A stretch of DNA of 5,334 bases, taken from the NCBI GenBank assembly GCA_021413595.1, contig JAIOQD010000481.1, positions 1-5,334 on the forward strand, read 5' to 3'. Positions 1 to 5,334 of this stretch are shown in pieces (the stretch's first letter is position 1; the number at the start of each line of letters is the position of its first letter). The notes beneath the pieces were generated by a model. That model did no database searches and was not told the DNA's origin. It was given only the letters and a program-made list of their open reading frames with translations. The position numbers were made by a program, and so were the translations under genes. Origin of the DNA: Bacteroidota bacterium (GTDB lineage Bacteria > Bacteroidota > Bacteroidia > 2-12-FULL-35-15).

Positions 1-476
1 GTATCAATTATTGAATTATAAGCATAGTATGGTTCAAATAGGGCGAACATCACCTTCGATCCTGCCAGAAATACTGCAGATAGAACGAAATAAACTAAAA
101 TAGTTGAAAAGCAGTCGAATAAAATAATTGCTGCTACAGGCATAAAAAGCAAAAAAATATGGGTTTGACTCTTTTCTCCAAACAACAATGAATAACCGAT
201 CAGAAAAAGAATTCCTGTAATGAGACCAAAATGAAAACCTAGGTTATACTTACGTTTATAGACCAGAAAAAAGCCTACAATCAATAGTAAAAATTCGCTA
301 AAGGTAAAAATTACCGTTACGTAGCGTTGTTGAGCAAAGCCCAACAATGTATAGAAAATACAAATGAAAGTAATAAAAAGACTTGCTGTATTAAAAATGC
401 GGATTTTATTTTGTTTGTCAAATGGCAAATCGGGGCTTAAACCAATGTGTACTATTGAATTAAAAAGTTTTCGCAT
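1..476 (-). CDS. N-terminal multi-TM domain of a membrane sensor/signalling protein (3' end beyond window)
   Basis: Hand translation of the minus strand gives 158 residues with no stop before the left edge, so the C-terminal part is missing. The ATG at 476-474 is preceded directly by an in-frame TAA, which fixes the start. A short cytoplasmic N-terminus (MRKLFNSIVHIGLSPDLPFD) leads into about five hydrophobic segments, roughly residues 28-47, 52-73, 81-99, 105-121 and 122-140, separated by short charged loops (KRKYN, GEKSQ). This resembles the 6-TM input module that in Bacteroidota is joined to histidine kinase, SpoIIE phosphatase or nucleotide cyclase outputs; that is recognition of style, not a proven match. 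The output domain is not visible, so the enzymatic role is unknown. It starts 42 bases after the ftsY stop on the same strand and could be co-transcribed with it. A plain membrane protein remains possible. Confidence 0.7.
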   Translation of the reverse strand, partial: MRKLFNSIVHIGLSPDLPFDKQNKIRIFNTASLFITFICIFYTLLGFAQQRYVTVIFTFSEFLLLIVGFFLVYKRKYNLGFHFGLITGILFLIGYSLLFGEKSQTHIFLLFMPVAAIILFDCFSTILVYFVLSAVFLAGSKVMFALFEPYYAYNSIID

Positions 477-518
477 TTATTTAATTTTCAAAAAAAAGTG
501 TAGAAAAAGCAAAGAAAA

Positions 519-1472
519 TTATTGTTTAAACAATGAATCCACAAATTCATTTTTATTGAAAACTTGTAAATCTTCCATCTTCTCTCCTACCCCAATGTAT
601 TTAACGGGAATTTTAAATGTATCGGAAATGCCAATCACCACACCACCTTTAGCGGTACCATCCAATTTGGTTAAAGCCAAAGCGTTTACATCAGTAGCCG
701 CGGTAAATTGTTTGCATTGTTCAATCGCATTTTGACCTGTAGAAGCATCCAGTACCAATAATATTTCGTGAGGTGCATCAGGAATGATCTTGCGCATTAC
801 ATTCTTAATTTTGCTCAGTTCATTCATTAAATTCACTTTATTGTGTAAACGACCTGCTGTATCAATTATCACAACATCTGCGTTTTTTGCAACAGCGGAA
901 GTAAGTGTATCAAAGGCTACAGAAGCCGGGTCGGCATTCATTCCTTGCGAAACGAGCATTGTACCGGTTCGTTCGGCCCAAATCTTTATCTGATCAACTG
1001 CGGCAGCACGAAATGTATCAGCAGCACCAATCACCACAACTTTACCGGCCTTTTTAAATTGAAAAGCCAATTTTCCTATAGTAGTAGTTTTACCAACACC
1101 GTTTACGCCAACCACCATTATTACATAAGGCTTTTTATCGGTAGGCAGTTCAAAATCGCCTTTCCCTTCCATTCCATTCGAAACAAGAAGTTCTGCTATC
1201 TCTTCACGTAAGATTTCATTGAGTTTTGATGTTTCAACTTTTCGTTGCTGAGCAACACGTTTTTTGATCCGTTCAATAATACGTAAGGATGTATCTACTC
1301 CAACATCAGAAGTTAAAAGTATTTCCTCCAAATTGTCGAGTACCTCATCATCAACAACAGCTTTACCCAAAATAGCGTTTGCCAGTTTGCTAAAAAAACT
1401 TTGTTTGGTAACAAAAAGTCCTTTATTTAAACTTTCCTTTTTCTCTTTACTAAAAAAACTAAAAATACCCAT
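519..1472 (-). CDS. ftsY: Signal recognition particle receptor FtsY (SRP54-type GTPase)
   Basis: FtsY is the membrane-associated GTPase that docks SRP-bound ribosomes at the Sec translocon. The 317-residue product has the full SRP-GTPase set: P-loop GVNGVGKTT (residues 122-130), the insertion-box motif DTFRAAA (152-158), DTAGR (204-208), TKLDGTAKGG (268-277) and the closing GVGEKMEDLQ (294-303). The helical N domain covers about residues 20-100. The long acidic A domain of E. coli FtsY is absent; only a short start (MGIFSFFSKEKKE) with a hydrophobic face and a basic tail remains, suitable for membrane contact. TKLDGTAKGG and DTFRAAA occur in both Ffh and FtsY, but the lack of a methionine-rich M domain after the G domain rules out Ffh. 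It lies 119 bases after the DUF4295 gene, beyond a terminator, so it probably has its own promoter; I found no clear -7 box. The start context is A-rich without Shine-Dalgarno. Confidence 0.97.
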   Translation of the reverse strand: MGIFSFFSKEKKESLNKGLFVTKQSFFSKLANAILGKAVVDDEVLDNLEEILLTSDVGVDTSLRIIERIKKRVAQQRKVETSKLNEILREEIAELLVSNGMEGKGDFELPTDKKPYVIMVVGVNGVGKTTTIGKLAFQFKKAGKVVVIGAADTFRAAAVDQIKIWAERTGTMLVSQGMNADPASVAFDTLTSAVAKNADVVIIDTAGRLHNKVNLMNELSKIKNVMRKIIPDAPHEILLVLDASTGQNAIEQCKQFTAATDVNALALTKLDGTAKGGVVIGISDTFKIPVKYIGVGEKMEDLQVFNKNEFVDSLFKQ

Positions 1473-1484
1473 TTCTATTTTGTG

Positions 1485-1520
1485 TTTTAATCTCTCTTAA
1501 TCTCCTCTTTGGAAGGAGGA
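1485..1520. repeat. Small direct/inverted repeat in the ftsY leader
   Basis: On the + strand TTAATCTC occurs twice with a 10-base period (1487-1494 and 1497-1504). The second copy runs into an inverted repeat, CTCCT (1502-1506) and AGGAG (1514-1518), around a 7-base loop. The element sits between the ribosomal-operon terminator and the ftsY start, so it would lie in or near the ftsY 5' untranslated region. The purine-rich/pyrimidine-rich arms recall short REP-like intergenic repeats, but a family assignment needs other copies from the genome. No function is claimed. Confidence 0.4.
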
Positions 1521-1568
1521 ATATATAAAAACAATAAAAGCTTCCCCTTATTCTGGAGGAAGCTTTTA
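1521..1568 (-). terminator. Intrinsic terminator of the rpmB-rpmG-bL38 operon
   Basis: A perfect 11-base inverted repeat, TAAAAGCTTCC (1535-1545) and GGAAGCTTTTA (1558-1568), encloses a 12-base loop. CC (1546-1547) and GG (1555-1556) can lengthen the stem across a one-base bulge. Read on the minus strand, the hairpin is followed by a T-rich tail (TTGTTTTTATATAT, 1534-1521), as expected for Rho-independent termination. It starts 24 bases after the DUF4295 stop codon, so it would end the ribosomal transcript before ftsY. No comparable T-run follows on the + strand, so it reads as one-directional. Confidence 0.85.
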
Positions 1569-1591
1569 CAAATACGATTAGCCTAAAAAAT

Positions 1592-1747
1592 TTATTTAGA
1601 AGCTAAAAAATCTTTAATATGATCGTTGTGAACGATTTCCTGTTTAAAAGAATAAGCACCAGTTTTAGGTGATCTTACCATTTTAATCACTTTTGTAAAG
1701 TTATTTCCTTTACCAGATTTAAGGGTTGCAACTACTTTTTTTGCCAT
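1592..1747 (-). CDS. DUF4295 family small basic protein (Bacteroidota ribosomal protein bL38)
   Basis: The 51-residue ORF starts MAKKVVATLKSGKGNNFTKV and ends HIKDFLASK. The sequence is highly basic and matches the Bacteroidota-restricted DUF4295 family encoded after rpmG. From established knowledge, a member of this family was seen bound to the large subunit in Flavobacterium ribosome structures and named bL38; I infer the same role here. The start is the ATG at 1747-1745, in a context nearly identical to that of rpmG (ATAACACA before ATGGCAAAA), and no Shine-Dalgarno sequence is seen. It lies 73 bases after the rpmG stop, is the last gene of the operon, and is followed by a strong terminator. 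The family-typical length is about 50 residues, so it appears complete. Confidence 0.9.
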   Translation of the reverse strand: MAKKVVATLKSGKGNNFTKVIKMVRSPKTGAYSFKQEIVHNDHIKDFLASK

Positions 1748-1751
1748 TGTG

Positions 1752-1786
1752 TTATAGTTTAAAGTTCAAAGTTTAATATTTAAAGT
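1752..1786 (-). repeat. Five tandem heptads upstream of the DUF4295 gene
   Basis: In minus-strand order the units are ACTTTAA (1786-1780), ATATTAA (1779-1773), ACTTTGA (1772-1766), ACTTTAA (1765-1759) and ACTATAA (1758-1752). That is five consecutive 7-base units with consensus ACTTTAA: two are perfect, two have one mismatch and one has two. The array fills half of the 73-base rpmG-bL38 spacer and ends just before the CACA that precedes the ATG. It could be a slipped-strand microsatellite or an unstructured, A/U-rich translation leader. Function is unknown. Confidence 0.6.
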
Positions 1787-1820
1787 TTTTACAAACTGTT
1801 AAAATTAACAACAAACTAGA

Positions 1821-2003
1821 TTATTTAATTTCTTTATGAACGGTTACTTTTTTCAAGATAGCATTGTATTTTTTCAACTCTAATCTTTCTGTAGTGTTCT
1901 TTTTGTTTTTAGTAGTAACATAACGAGACGTTCCAGGTTTACCGCTGGTTTTGTGCTCAGTACATTCCATAATCACCTGAATTCTATTACCTTTTTTTGC
2001 CAT
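1821..2003 (-). CDS. rpmG: 50S ribosomal protein L33 (bL33), zinc-free form
   Basis: The 60-residue product has the full L33 pattern: [21 protein letters not shown] (residues 11-21), [13 protein letters not shown] (25-37), the RLELKKYN core (40-47) and a VTVHKEIK end. It belongs to the large ribosomal subunit near the E site. Zinc-binding L33 carries two CxxC pairs; here only Cys14 is left, so this is the C-minus form that does not need zinc. The start is the ATG at 2003-2001 in an A-rich context without Shine-Dalgarno. It begins 38 bases after the rpmB stop, so the two genes are surely co-transcribed. Length is normal for the family. Confidence 0.97.
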   Translation of the reverse strand: MAKKGNRIQVIMECTEHKTSGKPGTSRYVTTKNKKNTTERLELKKYNAILKKVTVHKEIK

Positions 2004-2041
2004 TGTGTTATTTATTTTTCAAAATTGAAAATCAACGAATT

Positions 2042-2281
2042 TTATTTTTTCAGGAAGCCTTGTTCTTTTGCTTCTTTCATTACAGCAGTAATACCATTTT
2101 TAGTGATAGTACGTATTGCAGAAGTAGACAAACGCAAAGTGATCCATTTATTCTCTTCAGGTAAAAAGAATTTTTTAACCTGAAGATTCACGTTAAATTT
2201 TCTTTTTGTTTTAGCATTAGAGTGGGATACTTTGTTACCCACGATAGCCTTTTTCCCAGTTATTTCGCAAACTCTTGACAT
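2042..2281 (-). CDS. rpmB: 50S ribosomal protein L28 (bL28)
   Basis: The 79-residue product starts MSRVCEITGKKAIVGNKVSHS, the hallmark L28 N-terminus. It continues with the basic AKTKRKFNVNLQ strand (residues 24-35), KWITLRLSTSAIRTI (45-59) and a C-terminal helix that ends EQGFLKK. L28 is a large-subunit protein near the E site. Only one cysteine (Cys5) is present, so this is also a zinc-free form. It is the first gene of the rpmB-rpmG-DUF4295 operon; upstream there is a 170-base gap to the preceding gene, which must hold the operon promoter. The length is typical and the product looks complete. Confidence 0.97.
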   Translation of the reverse strand: MSRVCEITGKKAIVGNKVSHSNAKTKRKFNVNLQVKKFFLPEENKWITLRLSTSAIRTITKNGITAVMKEAKEQGFLKK

Positions 2282-2322
2282 CGTATTTTGTATTTAATGT
2301 ACTATTTATTTTTTTCGGACTG

Positions 2323-2354
2323 CAAATAACGTAAATTTAATGGAAACTACCAAA
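2323..2354 (-). promoter_or_regulatory. Candidate Bacteroidota-type promoter for the rpmB operon
   Basis: On the minus strand a TTTG (2354-2351) stands 20 bases upstream of GTTATTTG (2330-2323). The spacing fits the Bacteroidota -33 (TTTG) and -7 (TAnnTTTG) arrangement, but the -7 box matches only its TTTG half. It would place the transcript start about 30-40 bases before the rpmB ATG. It is the best candidate I could find in the 170-base gap, but it is weak. Confidence 0.3.
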
Positions 2355-2451
2355 TATTTAACACATTTAAGATACGATTTAAGAAACAATTCAACAAAAT
2401 TGAACTAAATCAGGCCTTTTAAACCAATAAACCTTTTTTAAATTCAGTAAT

Positions 2452-4050
2452 TTATTTGCTTGGATATCCCTCAGGGTTTAGTTTTATGTCTCTTTTGATC
2501 TCAAATTTGAACGAACTTTTATCTAATATATTTATTTTTTCAGATATTGTTTTAAACCCATTCGCTTCAATAGTAATATCAAAAGTACCCGGACTTAAGA
2601 TCATAATAAATCTTCCAGAATGAGGATTAGGCAAATAGGTACCTACAATTTCATGCGTTTTACTATCATTCACAGAGATAAAAACATCCATAAAATTTAA
2701 TCGTTGTGTGGAATCAGCAGAAAAAATATCACCAATCACTACTGAATATTGAGGTTCAACGTCATTAAAAGTAACTCGATAAATATCTAAATCGCCCATC
2801 CCTCCTTCTCTTAAGGCTGCCATATAACCAAACCTGCCATTACTTGCCATCCTGAAATTGTAATCATCTTCGGGACTATTTACAGGGAATCCCATATTTT
2901 TAGGATTTGAAAAACTTTTGGTAGCTGCATCCTTCTCTGCTTTGAAAATATCATAACCACCCATGGTAGTATGCCCTGTTGAACTGAAATACAAGGTTTT
3001 GCCGTCAGGTGTAACATTAGGAAAATCCTCATTAAAAGCAGTATTTATTTCGGGTCCAAGGTTTTGTGCCGGTCCCCAGGTACCATTTGGTAATTGGGTG
3101 CTCATATATAAATCAGTACCACCATATCCACCATTTCTATTGCTGGCGAAAAACAATACACTACCATCATTATTTATACATGCAGCAATTTCTTCAGCCG
3201 ATGAATTAATATTATCACTTAATTTTTCAGGTGTTTTAAACGTTTTTCCTTTTTCGGTATTTGTTATGTAAATATCTCCCACACCTTTAAAATTGGTATA
3301 ATAGAAAAGCATTACATCACCTGAACCAGATAAACCAATGACTTCCTGTTCACCATCTTTTTTTATAATTGCTGATTCAAATTTTTTGGCTTTGGTAAAA
3401 GTTCCATTGTTTTCTTTGGAAATATAGGCCCCAGCCTGGTATGTGCCGTCCTCTTTTACATTTTCAGCACCTTCATCAGGTTTACGGGAGTTGAAAATAA
3501 TAAATGATTCATCATTGGGAACAAATGGATAATAATCAGCATAGGGTGAATTTACACTCGCTCCCAGGTTTTCGAATGTTACATTTAAAGGGAATTTTAT
3601 TAATTCTTTTGCATTGATACACAATTGCATCTGATGATCTACATCTTTTAAATTCTCAACTGTACCACGACCAGTTTGCTTAAAAGTTGTATATGCTTTA
3701 ATAGCATCATCAAAACGGTAAGAGTAATGGTATGCTCTAGCTAATAAATACAATGCATTGGGGTCAAACTTGGTTTTACGGGTAATGATCTCTAAATAAG
3801 GTATCGCTTTGGATTTATTAATATTTGTATTGAGATAACAAATAGCTATGTTATAATTGTAATTATCATTTTTGGGATCAATTTCGCGTAAACTAAGATA
3901 GTCTTCAAGTGCTCCTTCAAAATTACCTTGTCCCAATTTTTGTTCTGCTTCAAAAGGATCAATTTTTTTCCCAGTCCCACTTTGAGCAAAAATCGATTTT
4001 GCCAGAAATAAGGCTAATGTTACACATACAATTGGTAGTACTTTTTTCAT
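2452..4050 (-). CDS. Secreted TPR / PD40 beta-propeller envelope protein with C-terminal CRD-like domain, lacking OmpA domain
   Basis: The 532-residue product has a type I signal peptide (MKKVLPIVCVTLALFLAKSIFAQ, cleavage near residue 23) without a lipobox. Residues 33-150 form TPR-like helices (EAEQKLGQGNFEGALEDYLSL; ALYLLARAYHYSYRFDDAIKAY). Residues 165-428 hold at least five PD40/WD40-like blades, with repeats such as INNDGSVLFFASNRNGGYGG (292-311), VTPDGKTLYFSS (346-357) and GGMGDLDIYRV (416-426). Residues 435-520 look like a carboxypeptidase-regulatory-type beta sandwich (FMDVFISVNDSKTHEIVGTY; GTFDITIEANGFKTISEKI). This is the TPR-PD40-CRD order of PorE-type OmpA-family proteins of Bacteroidota, but it ends at residue 532 with no OmpA peptidoglycan-binding domain. 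Periplasmic or outer-membrane location is inferred; no enzyme activity is predicted. It has a good -7 box of its own and lies 218 bases after the phosphatase gene. Confidence 0.85.
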   Translation of the reverse strand: MKKVLPIVCVTLALFLAKSIFAQSGTGKKIDPFEAEQKLGQGNFEGALEDYLSLREIDPKNDNYNYNIAICYLNTNINKSKAIPYLEIITRKTKFDPNALYLLARAYHYSYRFDDAIKAYTTFKQTGRGTVENLKDVDHQMQLCINAKELIKFPLNVTFENLGASVNSPYADYYPFVPNDESFIIFNSRKPDEGAENVKEDGTYQAGAYISKENNGTFTKAKKFESAIIKKDGEQEVIGLSGSGDVMLFYYTNFKGVGDIYITNTEKGKTFKTPEKLSDNINSSAEEIAACINNDGSVLFFASNRNGGYGGTDLYMSTQLPNGTWGPAQNLGPEINTAFNEDFPNVTPDGKTLYFSSTGHTTMGGYDIFKAEKDAATKSFSNPKNMGFPVNSPEDDYNFRMASNGRFGYMAALREGGMGDLDIYRVTFNDVEPQYSVVIGDIFSADSTQRLNFMDVFISVNDSKTHEIVGTYLPNPHSGRFIMILSPGTFDITIEANGFKTISEKINILDKSSFKFEIKRDIKLNPEGYPSK

Positions 4051-4083
4051 TTTTAGTATTTTAAAATATATTTAAAGGGAGAA

Positions 4084-4091
4084 CAAAGATA
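4084..4091 (-). promoter_or_regulatory. -7 promoter box (TATCTTTG) for the TPR-PD40 gene
   Basis: TATCTTTG on the minus strand (4091-4084) is an exact match to the Bacteroidota -7 consensus TAnnTTTG, 33 bases before the ATG at 4050. Directly upstream is a run of ten T (4100-4091), whose last T is the first base of the box. No TTG stands at the usual 19-21 base distance; the nearest, at 4103-4101, is only 9 bases away. The -33 element is therefore degenerate or absent. The leader that follows is AT-rich and has no Shine-Dalgarno sequence. Confidence 0.6.
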
Positions 4092-4169
4092 AAAAAAAAA
4101 CAATTGGATGATTTATGGGGATGAATTCATTTTTTGAAGTAGGCAATAATGAATAATATGAATACTGGT

Positions 4170-4198
4170 GCTTTACAAGTTCATTCTTGAACTAAAGC
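4170..4198. repeat. Imperfect inverted repeat in the gap after the phosphatase gene
   Basis: GCTTT (4170-4174) plus AGTTCA (4178-4183) pair with TGAACT (4188-4193) plus AAAGC (4194-4198). This gives 11 base pairs with a 4-base loop and a 3-base bulge (ACA, 4175-4177). It lies 71 bases beyond the phosphatase stop. No T-run follows on either strand, so it is not a standard intrinsic terminator. It could stabilise the 3' end of the mRNA, act as a Rho-type or processing site, or be a protein-binding palindrome ahead of the TPR-PD40 promoter. Confidence 0.45.
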
Positions 4199-4268
4199 AG
4201 AAAGTGGCAATTAGAGCACTCAAAAAGGGCAAATAATATGGCAAATTTATTTTTATTTCTTAATTTCT

Positions 4269-5334
4269 TCAAACCCGGATACCAATTACAAGGATATCAT
4301 CTACTTGTTCCAAATTGCCTTTCCATTTTTCAAAATGATTTTCCAGAATATTTTTTTGTTCTTTCATGGTTTTGCCATAAATTTCAATAAGTATTTCTTT
4401 CAGTTTGCTATATTTAAATTTTTTCCCCTTTTCTCCTCCAAACTGATCAGCATATCCATCGGTAAATAAATAAATAGCATCCCCTTTTTCTAGCTTAATT
4501 TTATGATTTGTAAATATTTTTGTTTTAGCAGTATCAGCACCTATCGCTTGTTTATCAGCTTTTATTTCGATTAGCTCCAACATCCCCAGCATCTTTCCAT
4601 CGGCAGGCACATCAGAAGTGGCTTTTCTTACAATGTACAAAGGATTATTTGCACCTGCATATTGTAGTTCCAACTTTTCAAAATTAATTGAACAGAGTGC
4701 CATATCCATACCATCTCTAATAGAACTCAATGTTTCGGAAACTTTTTTATTGAATTGGGATAATGCATCACCAGGATTATTAACCGTGGCCCTGTTTATT
4801 GTTTGATTTAAAATGGTACTGCCAATAACGCTCATTAACGCTCCGGGCACACCATGACCAGTACAATCAACAGCAGCTAAAACGGCTACCTCCTGGGCAG
4901 GCTCATTGTTGCGTGGTGTTGTTAATTTGGTGTCGAACCAATAAAAATCGCCACTAACTATATCTTTAGGCTTGTATAAAATAAAGTAATCTTTCATTGC
5001 ACTATCCATCTTTTCAATAGGCGGTAATATCGCTTTCTGAATATTGAGTGCATAATTAATACTGTCCTTGATGTCCTTATTTTTTTCTTCGATAATATTA
5101 TTTTTAAGAGCTAATTGGTTGTTAGATTCGGCCAAAGCCAATCGTGATATTATCTCCTTTTTTGTAAGATTGGTACGAGAGTAAATCAGTAAAATGCTAA
5201 ATAAGCCTACTGATAAGGTAAGTAAACCTCCATTGATCAATATTTCACTTAAAACCATTTGACTATTCATCCAAAACAAAATAACATTTGCAACTAGGGA
5301 AGCAGCAACAACAATAATGGAATAAATTGGTTTC
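4269..5334 (-). CDS. Membrane-anchored SpoIIE/PP2C-type serine phosphatase (5' end beyond window)
   Basis: The frame stays open to the right edge (354 codons plus one base), so the N-terminus is missing. A TTG at 5279 is not a credible start, because membrane sequence (KPIYSIIVVAASLVANVILF) continues upstream of it. Counting from that TTG codon as residue 1, a second TM helix covers about 12-34. A signalling coiled coil (about 38-85) ends in SINYALNIQKAILPP, a linker typical of Bacteroidota SpoIIE proteins. The phosphatase domain keeps the acidic metal-binding motifs: SGDFYWF (Asp111), AAVDCTGHGVPGALMS (Asp138), LFTDGYADQF (Asp274) and QVDDILVIGIRV (Asp327/Asp328). It should remove phosphate from Ser/Thr of a partner, often an anti-sigma-factor antagonist; no such partner is visible here. 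The two visible TM helices suggest the C-terminal end of a multi-TM sensor. Confidence 0.93.
   Translation of the reverse strand, partial: KPIYSIIVVAASLVANVILFWMNSQMVLSEILINGGLLTLSVGLFSILLIYSRTNLTKKEIISRLALAESNNQLALKNNIIEEKNKDIKDSINYALNIQKAILPPIEKMDSAMKDYFILYKPKDIVSGDFYWFDTKLTTPRNNEPAQEVAVLAAVDCTGHGVPGALMSVIGSTILNQTINRATVNNPGDALSQFNKKVSETLSSIRDGMDMALCSINFEKLELQYAGANNPLYIVRKATSDVPADGKMLGMLELIEIKADKQAIGADTAKTKIFTNHKIKLEKGDAIYLFTDGYADQFGGEKGKKFKYSKLKEILIEIYGKTMKEQKNILENHFEKWKGNLEQVDDILVIGIRV

Noticed and set aside
483..520. AATTTTC / GAAAATT inverted repeat after ftsY as a terminator
   Set aside because: Seven AT-rich pairs around a 24-base loop, overlapping the ftsY stop, with no T-run after the second arm. 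Expected by chance in such AT-rich DNA.
364..735. Open frame on the + strand (123 codons)
   Set aside because: It runs antisense across the start of the left membrane protein and the 3' end of ftsY, and its product has no recognisable domain. It is a shadow of the real minus-strand genes.
784..1500. Three + strand open frames antisense to ftsY
   Set aside because: Each is fully or nearly fully opposite a strongly conserved GTPase gene, has low-complexity Ser/Thr/Ile-rich translation, and lacks any family signature.
2389..2407. TTCAA-CAAAA-TTGAA hairpin after the TPR-PD40 gene as its terminator
   Set aside because: Only five A/T-dominated pairs and a broken T tract (TTGTTTCTT). Too weak to call.
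2963..3271. + strand open frame opposite the PD40 propeller
   Set aside because: Its Pro/Leu/Ser-rich translation mirrors the Gly/Asn/Asp-rich blades of the real gene; no independent support for coding.
4142..4246. Four GGCAA motifs, two as GGCAAAT direct repeats (4228 and 4240)
   Set aside because: Spacing is irregular (64, 22 and 12 bases) and the motif is short; no basis for calling an operator.
5277..5279. TTG as the start codon of the SpoIIE phosphatase
   Set aside because: The frame is open upstream to the window edge and encodes a hydrophobic helix that continues the membrane domain, so the true start lies outside the window.

Overview
The window is AT-rich, and every supportable gene lies on the minus strand. 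The gene set points to the phylum Bacteroidota. It contains a 51-residue DUF4295 protein (called bL38 in Bacteroidota ribosome work) in the order rpmB-rpmG-DUF4295-ftsY, a TPR/PD40 envelope protein, and SpoIIE-type phosphatase and membrane-sensor genes of the kind common in that phylum. No start codon has a clear Shine-Dalgarno sequence, and one good TAnnTTTG-type -7 promoter box is present. Both fit Bacteroidota.

Layout in the direction of transcription (right to left): (a) 5334-4269, the C-terminal part of a membrane-anchored SpoIIE/PP2C-type phosphatase whose 5' end lies beyond the right edge; (b) 4268-4051, a 218-base gap with an imperfect hairpin and the likely promoter of the next gene; (c) 4050-2452, a secreted 532-residue protein with TPR repeats, a PD40 beta-propeller and a C-terminal beta-sandwich-like domain; (d) 2451-2282, a gap with a weak candidate promoter; (e) 2281-1592, a compact ribosomal-protein cluster, L28 (rpmB), L33 (rpmG) and DUF4295/bL38; (f) 1568-1521, a convincing intrinsic terminator; (g) 1472-519, ftsY; (h) 476-1, the N-terminal multi-TM half of an unidentified membrane sensor that runs off the left edge.

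The central block is housekeeping: three small proteins of the large ribosomal subunit, then the signal-recognition-particle receptor that brings ribosomes to the membrane. The flanking genes concern the envelope and signalling: a PorE-like periplasmic or outer-membrane scaffold that lacks its peptidoglycan-binding OmpA domain, and two multi-TM receptors cut by the window edges. I see no CRISPR array, tRNA, rRNA, transposase or phage gene. I found no convincing new multi-gene system. The points most worth following are the OmpA-less TPR-PD40 protein, the homopolymer tract against its promoter, the two truncated receptors, and the near-identical start regions and heptad repeat inside the ribosomal operon.
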